Shown one piece after another: positions 1 through 8,694 of a stretch of DNA of 64,000 nt (positions are counted from its first letter, which is position 1; every line of letters begins with the position of its first letter). A program made the translations under genes and the position numbers. The notes under the pieces are model-generated. The model ran no database searches and was not told where the DNA came from. It saw only the letters and a program-made list of their open reading frames with translations. Source of the DNA: Rhodospirillum centenum SW (GTDB lineage: Bacteria > Pseudomonadota > Alphaproteobacteria > Azospirillales > Azospirillaceae). The DNA lies in NCBI RefSeq assembly GCF_000016185.1, contig NC_011420.2, positions 3,449,001-3,513,000 of the forward strand, in the 5' to 3' direction.

Positions 1-137
1 CCGCCCTGGTGCTGACGGGGGAGACGGGGGCGGCGGAACTGCGGCAGGCGGCGGAGCGGGGCCACCGCCTGCTGCACAAGCCCTACAGCCCGCGCGAGCT
101 GCGCCGGGTGCTGGAGGATCTGCTGCCACGCGCGTGA
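1..137 (+). CDS. C-terminal end of a response-regulator receiver domain (partial)
   Basis: The window opens inside a gene read in the frame that starts at base 3 and stops with TGA at 135-137. The visible 44 residues show ALVLTGE, then an alanine-rich helix, then HKPYSP and a final helix ELRRVLEDLL. The Lys-Pro pair followed by a helix is the end of a CheY-like receiver (REC) domain, where the lysine helps bind the aspartyl phosphate. Because the protein stops right after the domain, this is either a single-domain regulator or the last domain of a hybrid histidine kinase. The rest lies outside the window, so its partner and output are unknown. Confidence 0.6.
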   Translation, partial: ALVLTGETGAAELRQAAERGHRLLHKPYSPRELRRVLEDLLPRA

Positions 138-169
138 ACAGGGCGCGTGAGGGGGCGGCGGGGCCGGCC

Positions 170-1303
<1,134 letters not shown>

Positions 1304-1325
1304 CGTTTCCTCCGGTGGTCCTGCT

Positions 1326-1362
1326 CGGGGGTATCCCCCGGTTTCCCTCAGGGGATTCCCCT
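1326..1362. promoter_or_regulatory. Two adjacent dyads between hppD and the Lrp gene
   Basis: CGGGGG-TAT-CCCCCG (1326-1340) and AGGGG-ATT-CCCCT (1350-1362) are perfect inverted repeats with 3-base centres, 23 to 60 bases upstream of the hppD start. They could be operator half-sites for the divergent Lrp-type regulator or hairpins in the hppD leader. The sequence shows the symmetry only; a regulatory role is inference. Confidence 0.35.
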
Positions 1363-1581
1363 CGGGAGACCGTCCGCCGCTTCTCATGCCCGGTCGGCCT
1401 CGGTCCGCGAAGCGTCCGGGCGGTCAGCGTGACGGCAGGTCGCACCCCCGGGATCGCCGATCCGGAAGCCCGACCGTTTCACATGATACGGTCTTCCCGG
1501 GGGCATTTCCTTGCGAATCGCCCGCCCGCCGGGCACGATCGCGCAACAATCAGCCCCGACCCGGAGGGAGGCCGGCAGAAC

Positions 1582-2055
1582 ATGGGGAAATCCGCGCTCG
1601 ATGCGGCAGATCTGCGCATCCTGGAGGCGTTGCAGCGCAACGGCCGCCTGTCCAACGTGGATCTGGCGGACCAGGTGGGGCTGTCGCCCAGCCCCTGCCT
1701 GCGCCGGGTCCGCGACCTGGAGGAGGCCGGCTACATCCAGGGCTACGCCGCGATCCTGGATCGCCGCCGGCTGGGGCTGGGCGTCGTCGCCTTCGTGGAG
1801 GTGAAGATCGACCAGAACGCCGAGGGCGACACCGTCTTCCGCCGCGCCGTGGAGCGCATCCCGGAGGTGGTGTCCTGCTTCGTCATGACCGGCACCATGG
1901 ATTATCTGCTCCAGGTCGTGGTGCCGGACCTGGACGCCTATGCCGAGGTCAGCATGAAGCGGCTGTTGCAGATCCCCGGCGTGAAGGACGTGCGCTCCAG
2001 CTTCGTGCTGGACGTGGTCAAGCACTCCACGGCCCTGCCGCTGCCGCCGGTGTGA
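1582..2055 (+). CDS. Lrp/AsnC family transcriptional regulator
   Basis: This 157-residue regulator has an N-terminal winged helix-turn-helix (about residues 5-55: LDAADLRILEALQRNGR, then NVDLADQVGLS, SPCLRRVRDLEEAG) and a C-terminal RAM/AsnC effector domain (about 70-145, with VVSCFVMTGTMDYLLQV). Family members bind amino acids and form octamers that wrap DNA. The ATG at 1582 was chosen because the HTH begins a few residues later and a GGAGGGAG stretch precedes it; the open frame upstream lacks features. It diverges from hppD across 278 bases, so control of tyrosine catabolism, and of itself, is the likely role. The effector is not known. Confidence 0.93.
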   Translation: MGKSALDAADLRILEALQRNGRLSNVDLADQVGLSPSPCLRRVRDLEEAGYIQGYAAILDRRRLGLGVVAFVEVKIDQNAEGDTVFRRAVERIPEVVSCFVMTGTMDYLLQVVVPDLDAYAEVSMKRLLQIPGVKDVRSSFVLDVVKHSTALPLPPV

Positions 2056-2161
2056 GGGCGCGGCCCCGTTCCCGCGCCCCGTTCCCCGCCGGCCGCGTTA
2101 TCCTGGGGCCGCCCGGTCCGTTATCCTGACACCGGGTGTCCCCCGACCGCGGAGACTGCCC

Positions 2162-3163
2162 ATGCCCGCCGATCCCGCGCCCGCCCCGCCGGGGCCAGCC
2201 GTCTCTGACCCGCCGGGTTCCGCCGGGCCGGTTCCCGACCGGCGCGACGGGGTGCTGCGGCTGCCGGACGGGCGGTTGCTGGGCTATGCCGAATACGGCG
2301 ATCCGGCGGGGCCGCCGCTGCTCTACTTCCATGGCTATCCCAGCTCGCGGCTGGAGGCCGGCCTGATCCCGCTGCACCATGTCCGGCTGATCGCGCCGGA
2401 CCGGCCGGGCTACGGCCTGTCCGCGCCGAAGCCGGGCCGGCGCCTGCTGGACTGGCCGGCCGACGTGGCGGCGCTGCTGGACCATCTCGGCCTCGCCCGC
2501 GCGGCGGTGCTGGGCATGTCCGGCGGCGGCCCCTATGCCGCGGTCTGCGCCCATGCCCTGCCCGACCGGGTGACGGCCACCGCCATCGTCTGCGGCATCG
2601 CCCCGCCGGACGGGGAGGGCGACGGAACGGGGGAAAGGCCGGAGGACGGAACGGGCGACGGGCCAGGGAAGGAGACGGACTGGGCCGGCGGCAGCCCGGC
2701 CGGCTTCCTGCTGCGGCTGGGCCGCCGGCCGGTGGCGCTGCGGCTGGCGGCGGCGGCAGTGCGGCAGGTCGTGCGCAGCACCGACCCGCTGGCCGTCGCC
2801 ACGATGCTGCGCGCCCGCGCCGGGCTGCCGGCCAGCGACCGGGTGCTGCTGGGGCCGGGCGTGGGCGACCGGGTCGTCGCCGGCTGGCGGGAGGCGCTGC
2901 GCAGCGGCATCGCCGGCCCCCTGTCGGACGCCGCCATCTATGCGGCCCCGTGGGGCTTCGCGCTGGAGGACATCCGGGGCCGGGTCGCCGTCTGGCACGG
3001 GACGGCGGACACCACCGTGCCGCTGGCGGCGGGCCGCCGCTTCGCCGCCCGCATCCCCGGGGCGACGGCGCACTTCCTGGCGGGGGAGGGGCACTTCTCC
3101 CTGATCTTCAGGCACCACCCCGCCATCCTGACGGACCTGCTGGGGGCCGACCGGCCGGCCTGA
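2162..3163 (+). CDS. Alpha/beta hydrolase
   Basis: This 333-residue protein is of the alpha/beta-hydrolase fold. It shows the oxyanion strand LLYFHGYPSSR (about 53-63), the nucleophile elbow GMSGGG with Ser120, an acid loop VWHGTADTTVP near 280 and the catalytic His in GEGHFSL near 305. About 30 proline-rich residues precede the fold, and a charged Gly/Asp/Glu-rich insert sits after the elbow in the cap region. There is no signal peptide, so it is probably cytoplasmic. The substrate cannot be told from sequence. It lies between the hppD regulator and phhA, but nothing shows that it belongs to the same pathway. Confidence 0.88.
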   Translation: MPADPAPAPPGPAVSDPPGSAGPVPDRRDGVLRLPDGRLLGYAEYGDPAGPPLLYFHGYPSSRLEAGLIPLHHVRLIAPDRPGYGLSAPKPGRRLLDWPADVAALLDHLGLARAAVLGMSGGGPYAAVCAHALPDRVTATAIVCGIAPPDGEGDGTGERPEDGTGDGPGKETDWAGGSPAGFLLRLGRRPVALRLAAAAVRQVVRSTDPLAVATMLRARAGLPASDRVLLGPGVGDRVVAGWREALRSGIAGPLSDAAIYAAPWGFALEDIRGRVAVWHGTADTTVPLAAGRRFAARIPGATAHFLAGEGHFSLIFRHHPAILTDLLGADRPA

Positions 3164-3196
3164 CCGGCAGGGGTGAACGGCAGGCCGGTCGGGCAG

Positions 3197-3231
3197 GTCC
3201 TGCCGCGGCGCAGCGTTCTCCGCGGCAGGAC
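3197..3231 (+). terminator. Strong hairpin after the alpha/beta hydrolase gene
   Basis: A perfect 12-base-pair stem, GTCCTGCCGCGG at 3197-3208 pairing with CCGCGGCAGGAC at 3220-3231, has an 11-base loop. It starts 34 bases after the hydrolase stop codon. There is no T-run behind it, so it is a terminator-like or mRNA-stabilising hairpin rather than a textbook intrinsic terminator. Confidence 0.5.
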
Positions 3232-3419
3232 GTTGCCGGCGGCGGGCTGCCGTCGGCACGATCTTGCCCGTGCGGGGGCACCGCCGGGGCCGTTCGCAAG
3301 GAAATGGCCCCCTTTCCGCGATAAACTTGCCGAACTTGCATCGGAAAACCGACCCTGCGCGGTAAAGCGGGGCGGCAGATCGGTGCGGCAGATCGGTGCG
3401 GTGGACAGGGGAGGACGCC

Positions 3420-4364
3420 ATGGGTAACGGCAGTGCGGCAGCAGGTAACACCGCAGGCGGCGGCGCAGGCGACGGCTTCAAGCAGCGCACGGCTGGCTCC
3501 GGCAAGACGGCGAAGGAACTGCGCGGCGACTATTCCGCCATCGCCGGGGACTTCACCGTCGATCAGGGCTGGGAGCGCTACACGGTGGAGGAGCACGCGC
3601 TCTGGCGGGCGCTCTACCGGCGGCAGTCGCGCCTGCTGCCCCGCTACGCCGCGCCGGAATTCATGGACTGCCTCGCCCGGCTGGAGGCCGAAGACGGCAT
3701 CCCCGACTTCCGCCGCGCCTCCGACCGGCTTCAGGCGGCGACCGGCTGGCGCCTTGTCGCGGTGCCCGGCCTGATCCCGGAGGACGCCTTCTTCGACCAT
3801 CTGGCCGCGCGACGTTTCCCTGTCAGCACCTGGCTGCGCCGGCCGGAGGAGATGGACTATCTGGAGGAGCCGGACGTCTTCCACGACTTCTTCGGCCATG
3901 TGCCGCTGCTGCTGCATCCGGTCTTCGCGGACTATCTCCAGGCCTATGGCGAAGGCGGGCAGCGGGCCCTGCGGCTGGGCCGCATCGAGCATCTGGCCCG
4001 GCTCTACTGGTACACGGTGGAGTTCGGGCTGATCGCCGGGGCGGACGGGCTGCGGGTCTATGGCGCCGGCATCCTCTCCTCCGCCGGGGAGACGCCCTTC
4101 GCGGTCGAGAGCCCCAGCCCCAACCGCATCGGCTTCGACCTGGAGCGGCTGATGCGGACCCGCTACCGCATCGACGACTACCAGCAGACCTATTTCGTGA
4201 TCGACAGCTACCAGCAGCTCTTCGACGCCACCGCGGTGGATTTCGCGCCCGTCTACGACCGCATCGCGGACCGGCCCGACCTGCCCCCCGACGCCGTGCT
4301 GGCGGGCGACCGCGTGCTGACCCGCGGCACCCAGGAACGGGTGCGGGCCCCGGCGGCGGAATAA
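3420..4364 (+). CDS. phhA: Phenylalanine-4-hydroxylase
   Basis: This 314-residue monomeric bacterial aromatic amino acid hydroxylase uses tetrahydropterin and Fe(II) to turn phenylalanine into tyrosine. The catalytic core shows the iron ligands His155 and His160 (in HDFFGHVPLL) and Glu201 (in YWYTVEFGL), with the substrate-pocket segments GAGILSS and SYQQLF further on. The first 30 residues are Gly/Ala-rich and not part of the fold. The ATG at 3420 has GGGGAGGA just upstream. The pterin recycling partner PhhB is not next to it. With hppD nearby it completes phenylalanine to homogentisate. Confidence 0.95.
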   Translation: MGNGSAAAGNTAGGGAGDGFKQRTAGSGKTAKELRGDYSAIAGDFTVDQGWERYTVEEHALWRALYRRQSRLLPRYAAPEFMDCLARLEAEDGIPDFRRASDRLQAATGWRLVAVPGLIPEDAFFDHLAARRFPVSTWLRRPEEMDYLEEPDVFHDFFGHVPLLLHPVFADYLQAYGEGGQRALRLGRIEHLARLYWYTVEFGLIAGADGLRVYGAGILSSAGETPFAVESPSPNRIGFDLERLMRTRYRIDDYQQTYFVIDSYQQLFDATAVDFAPVYDRIADRPDLPPDAVLAGDRVLTRGTQERVRAPAAE

Positions 4365-4547
4365 CGCCCCCGCCTGCGGCCGGTCCGGCCCTGTCCTGCC
4401 CCGTCCGCACCTTCCCCTTCGGGGCGGACCCGTCGCCGCGCGCACGGCACGGTTCCGCTTACGGGCCTTTGCGCCCGGCCGGACCGCGGTCTATCAAGTG
4501 GGACAAATCCCACACCGTTCCACGCCCAGCCCGCGGGGGTCCAGGTC

Positions 4548-7500
4548 ATGTGCGGCATTGCCGGCTTCCTTTCCAACCGCCACTGGACCGCCGATCCGGA
4601 CCTGTCCTGGCTGGACCGCGCGGCGGACGCGCTGGCCGCCGCCACGCCCGACGATCCGGCGGGGATCGATGCGGCGCTGGACCTGCTGGCCGGGCGCTTC
4701 GACGCGCTGATGTCGTTCGGCACGCATCTGGCCGCCGCCACCCGTCCCGCGGTCCGCGCCCGGCTGGAGGCGGCGGCGGTGCGGGCACAGGCGCTGGAGG
4801 CGGCCCTGCGCGCCGGCCCCCGCGCCCGCGAGGAGGCGGTGGAGCGGGTGGCCGAGCGGTTGCGCGACTACGCCTGGCAGCTCGGCACCGAGGTGGTCGC
4901 CAACATCGACCGCACCCTCGCCCTGATGCCCGACGCCTCCGCCGCCAACCGGGCGCAGCATCTGGTCGCCTGGGGCATCGGGCAGACGCTGGAGAACCTG
5001 GACCGGCTGGAGGTGCGCGGCCGCGACAGCGCCGGCATCGCCGTGCTGCTGCGGCTGGCGCCGGCGGCCCCCTTGCGCGACCTGCGGTCCCTGCAGGCCG
5101 TGGCGCGCGAGGCGGGACGGGAGTTCGGCGACCAGGACGGCGGCATCGCCCTGCACGCCCTGGCCGATGGCGGCCTGACCGCGCGCTTCACCTACAAGGT
5201 GGCGCAGCTCATCGGCCGGCTGGGCGACAACGGCGCCAGCCTGCGCGCGCGGGTGCGCGGCGACGCCCTGCTCTGGCGCCTCGCCGCCCAGGCCGAGGGG
5301 CTGAGCGCCATCGCGCACACCCGCTGGGCCTCGCACGGGGCGATCAACCTGACCAACTGCCACCCGCTGAACGGCAGCCTCGCCGGGGAGGCTGCCACGG
5401 AGCTTTCCGCCGACGCCGACGCGGTGGCGGTGCTGAACGGCGACGTGGACAATTACCGCGCCCTGAAGGAGACGCTGGTGGAGGCCGCCGGCCACGCCAT
5501 CGCCGCCCCGGTGACGACGGACGCCAAGGTGATCCCGGTGCTGTTCCGGCTGCACCAGGGCAACACCCCGGTGGAGGAGCGGGTGCTGGCGACGCTGCGC
5601 CGGCTGGAAGGCTCCATGGCCATCGTCGTGCAGCACCCCGACGACCCCGAGCGCCTGCATCTGGGCCAGAAGGGCAGCGGCCAGAGCCTGTTCGTGGCCG
5701 AGGGGCCGGACGGGCTGATCCTGGCATCGGAGAATTACGGGCTGGCGCCGCGCGCCCGCGCCTCGGTGGCGCTGGCGCAGGTGGAGCGCGGCGGCCTTGC
5801 CGTCGTGCTCTCGACCCGGCCGGGCGACCCGGCGCTCGCGGCCCGCGGCATCGACGACGGCGCGCCGGCCGCGCTGAAGGCCGAGCCGATCGAGATCTTC
5901 TCGCGCGACATCTTCCGCGGCGGCTTCGAGCACTTCTTCGAGAAGGAGGTGCACGAGGCTCCCGCCAGCGTGCGCAAGACGCTCGCCGGGCGCTACCGCC
6001 GCGGCGGCCGCGAAGCCGCCTTCGAGACGGGCGAGGGCAGCCCCTGGGCCGCGCTGCGCCGCCGCCTGTCCGATCCCGACCGGCCGGCGGTGCGGCGCAT
6101 CTGGGTCACCGGCCAGGGCACCGCCGCCATCGCCGCCATGGGGGTGGCGCACCTGATCCGGCAGGCCCTGCCGGGCAGCGGCATCCAGGTGGAAAGTGCG
6201 AAGGCGTCGGAACTGTCCGCCGACCTGGAGGGGGCGGGGCTGGAGGACGCGCTGGTCGTCGCCATCAGCCAGAGCGGCACGACAACCGACACCAACCGCA
6301 CCGTTGATCTGGCCCGCGCGGCCGGCGCCTGGATCCATGCCATCGTCAACCGGCGCAACAGCCCGCTGGTGCGCAAGTCCGACAGCCACCTGTTCACCAG
6401 CGACGGCCGCGACATCGAGATGGCGGTCGCCAGCACCAAGGCCTTCTACAGCCAGGTCGCGGCCGGCAAGCTGACGGCGCTCTGCCTCGCCGACGCATCG
6501 GGAACGCTGCCGCCGGGCCAGATCCATGACGAGCTGGTCTGCCTGGAGTCGCTGCCCGCCCGCATCCAGGAGGTGCTGGACGAGGAGGCGGAGATCGCCC
6601 GCTGTGCGGAGGCCTATGCGCCCTTCAACCGCTACTGGGCGGTGGTCGGCAACGGCCCGAACAAGATCGCGGCGGAGGAGATCCGGATCAAGCTGTCGGA
6701 ACTCTGCTACAAGTCCATCCCGGTGGACTACACCGAGGACAAGAAGCATATCGACCTCTCGACCGAGCCGCTGACGCTGGTCATCGCCAACGACATGCCG
6801 GCGCAGCTCGCCCAGGACACGGCGAAGGAGGTCGCCATCTTCAAGGCGCACAGCGGCAAGCCGATCGTCTTCTGCGCCAAGGGCGAAACCTGCTTCGACG
6901 CCTATGCCGAGGCGGTGGTGCGGCTGCCCTCCGCCGGGGCCGGGCTGGACTTCGTGCTGGCCACCGTGGCGGGGCATCTCTGGGGCTTCCACGCGGCCCG
7001 CGCCATCGACGCCCGCGCCCATGTCTTCCGCGAACTGGCCTCGGTGGTGAACGAGCGCGCGGCCCGGGACGATGCGCGGCTGGACGACGTGGCCGACCGG
7101 CTGGAGGCGGAGCTGGAGCGCATCGCCGCCGGCGAGATGGATGCCGCCCTGCCGCCGCGGCTGGCCGCCGGGCTGGCGCTGCTGGCGCCGAAGCTGCGCG
7201 GTTTCCACCAGCTTCCCCGTTGCGGCGCCGCGGAGCGCGAGGCCCTGGCCGGGCGGGCGGAGGCGCTGCTGCGCGCCGCCTTCGAGGAAACCAGCCGCCC
7301 GATCGACACGATCCGCCATCAGGCGAAGACGGTGACGGTGGGCATCAGCCGGCCGGGCAAGGAGATCGGGCCGGTGCTGCTGGCGGCGCTGGCCGCGCTC
7401 GAGGTCGCGCCGACGGCGCTGGCCGAGCACGACCGCCGCATGCTGGCGGCGCTGTCGCCGCTGGTGACGGCGGTGCCGGGCGGCATCCTCTACCGCCAGA

Positions 7501-7928
7501 CGGGGGAGGGACCGGACGGGGCGCCGCTGTTGCAGGCCGCGCGCAAGTGCGGTCGCTCGGCCGTGCCGTCGGGCTACGACCGGCCGCGGCCGGCGGCGGG
7601 CAGCAAGCGCCGCGCCCTGCGCCTGGGCCGCGCCATCCTGTCGGGCGGGCCGCACGGGCGGGAGAGCCTGCTGCTGGTGCCGGTGTTCGACGAGGCCGAC
7701 TGGGAGGTCACGGGGCTGGTGCTGCTGCATGCCGAACTGGCGCCGCAGGCGTCCCTGCAGCAGAAGACGGCGCTGCTGAAGGACCTCAAGCTCTACGAGG
7801 ACCTGCTGGACGCCTTCAGCGAGACCAGCCACGCCACCGGCCGCACCGACTTCCCCGCCTTCGTCGCCGCGGCCAGCCCGCGCGACCTGCTGTTCCGCCC
7901 CGCTGCCGACCTGCTCCGCCAGCCCTGA
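4548..7928 (+). CDS. Oversized GlmS-like amidotransferase/SIS protein (1126 aa)
   Basis: The protein starts MCGIAGF, with Cys2 as the N-terminal nucleophile of a class II glutamine amidotransferase. After an insert of about 140 residues the GlmS pattern resumes: RLEVRGRDSAGIAV, AHTRWASHGAIN, LNGDVDNY, and a segment FEHFFEKEVHEAP like the GlmS linker. Two SIS sugar-isomerase domains follow (VTGQGTAA, AISQSGTTTDTN, VASTKAF). The GlmS C-terminal loop appears as AKTVTVG near residue 925, after which about 200 residues of unknown type follow. Normal GlmS is about 610 residues and makes glucosamine-6-phosphate for cell wall precursors. This may be a second enzyme with another sugar or with added regulation. 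Whether a normal glmS exists elsewhere cannot be seen here. Confidence 0.85.
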   Translation: MCGIAGFLSNRHWTADPDLSWLDRAADALAAATPDDPAGIDAALDLLAGRFDALMSFGTHLAAATRPAVRARLEAAAVRAQALEAALRAGPRAREEAVERVAERLRDYAWQLGTEVVANIDRTLALMPDASAANRAQHLVAWGIGQTLENLDRLEVRGRDSAGIAVLLRLAPAAPLRDLRSLQAVAREAGREFGDQDGGIALHALADGGLTARFTYKVAQLIGRLGDNGASLRARVRGDALLWRLAAQAEGLSAIAHTRWASHGAINLTNCHPLNGSLAGEAATELSADADAVAVLNGDVDNYRALKETLVEAAGHAIAAPVTTDAKVIPVLFRLHQGNTPVEERVLATLRRLEGSMAIVVQHPDDPERLHLGQKGSGQSLFVAEGPDGLILASENYGLAPRARASVALAQVERGGLAVVLSTRPGDPALAARGIDDGAPAALKAEPIEIFSRDIFRGGFEHFFEKEVHEAPASVRKTLAGRYRRGGREAAFETGEGSPWAALRRRLSDPDRPAVRRIWVTGQGTAAIAAMGVAHLIRQALPGSGIQVESAKASELSADLEGAGLEDALVVAISQSGTTTDTNRTVDLARAAGAWIHAIVNRRNSPLVRKSDSHLFTSDGRDIEMAVASTKAFYSQVAAGKLTALCLADASGTLPPGQIHDELVCLESLPARIQEVLDEEAEIARCAEAYAPFNRYWAVVGNGPNKIAAEEIRIKLSELCYKSIPVDYTEDKKHIDLSTEPLTLVIANDMPAQLAQDTAKEVAIFKAHSGKPIVFCAKGETCFDAYAEAVVRLPSAGAGLDFVLATVAGHLWGFHAARAIDARAHVFRELASVVNERAARDDARLDDVADRLEAELERIAAGEMDAALPPRLAAGLALLAPKLRGFHQLPRCGAAEREALAGRAEALLRAAFEETSRPIDTIRHQAKTVTVGISRPGKEIGPVLLAALAALEVAPTALAEHDRRMLAALSPLVTAVPGGILYRQTGEGPDGAPLLQAARKCGRSAVPSGYDRPRPAAGSKRRALRLGRAILSGGPHGRESLLLVPVFDEADWEVTGLVLLHAELAPQASLQQKTALLKDLKLYEDLLDAFSETSHATGRTDFPAFVAAASPRDLLFRPAADLLRQP

Positions 7929-8052
7929 CGGGGTAGGCCGGCCGGGCGGGTCCGGCCTGCCGGGGATCGTTCCGCCCCGCGAAAGGTGAGGGACGTTAAC
8001 GAATGGGCAATCTCCATCCGGGCACTCTGGCTTTGCCATGCCGGAGATTGCC

Positions 8053-8667
8053 ATGCGACTGCCCATCCTGGTCACTCTGTTGCTCGTTGCCGCCGCCGCC
8101 ACCGCCGCGCCTGTCCGGGGTGACGAAAGGCCGCTGCCGACCGCCAGGGTCAGCGTGCAGGAGGGCGGGCAGGCCACGGTGGTCCGCATCGACGGCATCA
8201 TCACCCCGGAACTGGGGGACCGTTTCGCAGCCGTAATGGATGCGCTGCCCCCCGGCCGGCCGCTGCTGCTGGAACTGAACAGCCCCGGCGGCTACACCAG
8301 CGCCGGCTATGCCATGATCGACCGCCTGCTGGCCGAACGCGACCGGGGCCGGCGCATCGCCACCCGCGTCAAGGGCGGGGAGAACTGCGAGAGCATGTGC
8401 GTCGGGCTGTTCCTGGCCGGACGGCCCCGTTATGCCAGCGCCGACGCCGTCTTCATGGTCCACGCCCCCCGCGGGCTTTATTCCGGAACCGTAACGGTCA
8501 AGTCCACGGGCCGGATGATCGAGCGGCTGGTGGGCCTCGGCGCCTCCGCCGCCTGGATCGAGCGGGTGAAGGAACAGGGCGGCTTCAGCGGCAGCGTGGA
8601 CCACCGCGAGACGGCGGCACAGCTCGTCGCCAACGGCTCCAACATCGTCACCGACCTGACCCCCTGA
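8053..8667 (+). CDS. Exported ClpP/crotonase-fold protein
   Basis: This 204-residue protein has a signal peptide (MRLPILVTLLLVAAAATAA, cleavage likely near residue 20), so it is periplasmic. The body resembles predicted periplasmic ClpP/crotonase-like proteins: a strand VVRIDGIITPELGDRF, then LLELNSPGGYTSAGYAM (the oxyanion glycine region of ClpP), NCESMCVGLFLAG where the ClpP serine normally lies, and VFMVHAP. Ser and Cys residues in the CESMC segment are candidate nucleophiles. The ATG at 8053 is preferred over the one 15 bases upstream because GGAG precedes it and the signal peptide then starts correctly. Substrate unknown. Confidence 0.75.
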   Translation: MRLPILVTLLLVAAAATAAPVRGDERPLPTARVSVQEGGQATVVRIDGIITPELGDRFAAVMDALPPGRPLLLELNSPGGYTSAGYAMIDRLLAERDRGRRIATRVKGGENCESMCVGLFLAGRPRYASADAVFMVHAPRGLYSGTVTVKSTGRMIERLVGLGASAAWIERVKEQGGFSGSVDHRETAAQLVANGSNIVTDLTP

Positions 8668-8694
8668 GGGGAAGGCCCCCGCGGTCCGCTCCCG

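Noticed and set aside
4494-8204. A 1236-residue open frame on the minus strand
   Set aside because: It is the antisense shadow of the GlmS-like gene; composition is repetitive Arg/Gln/Gly/Ala and no family motif is present.
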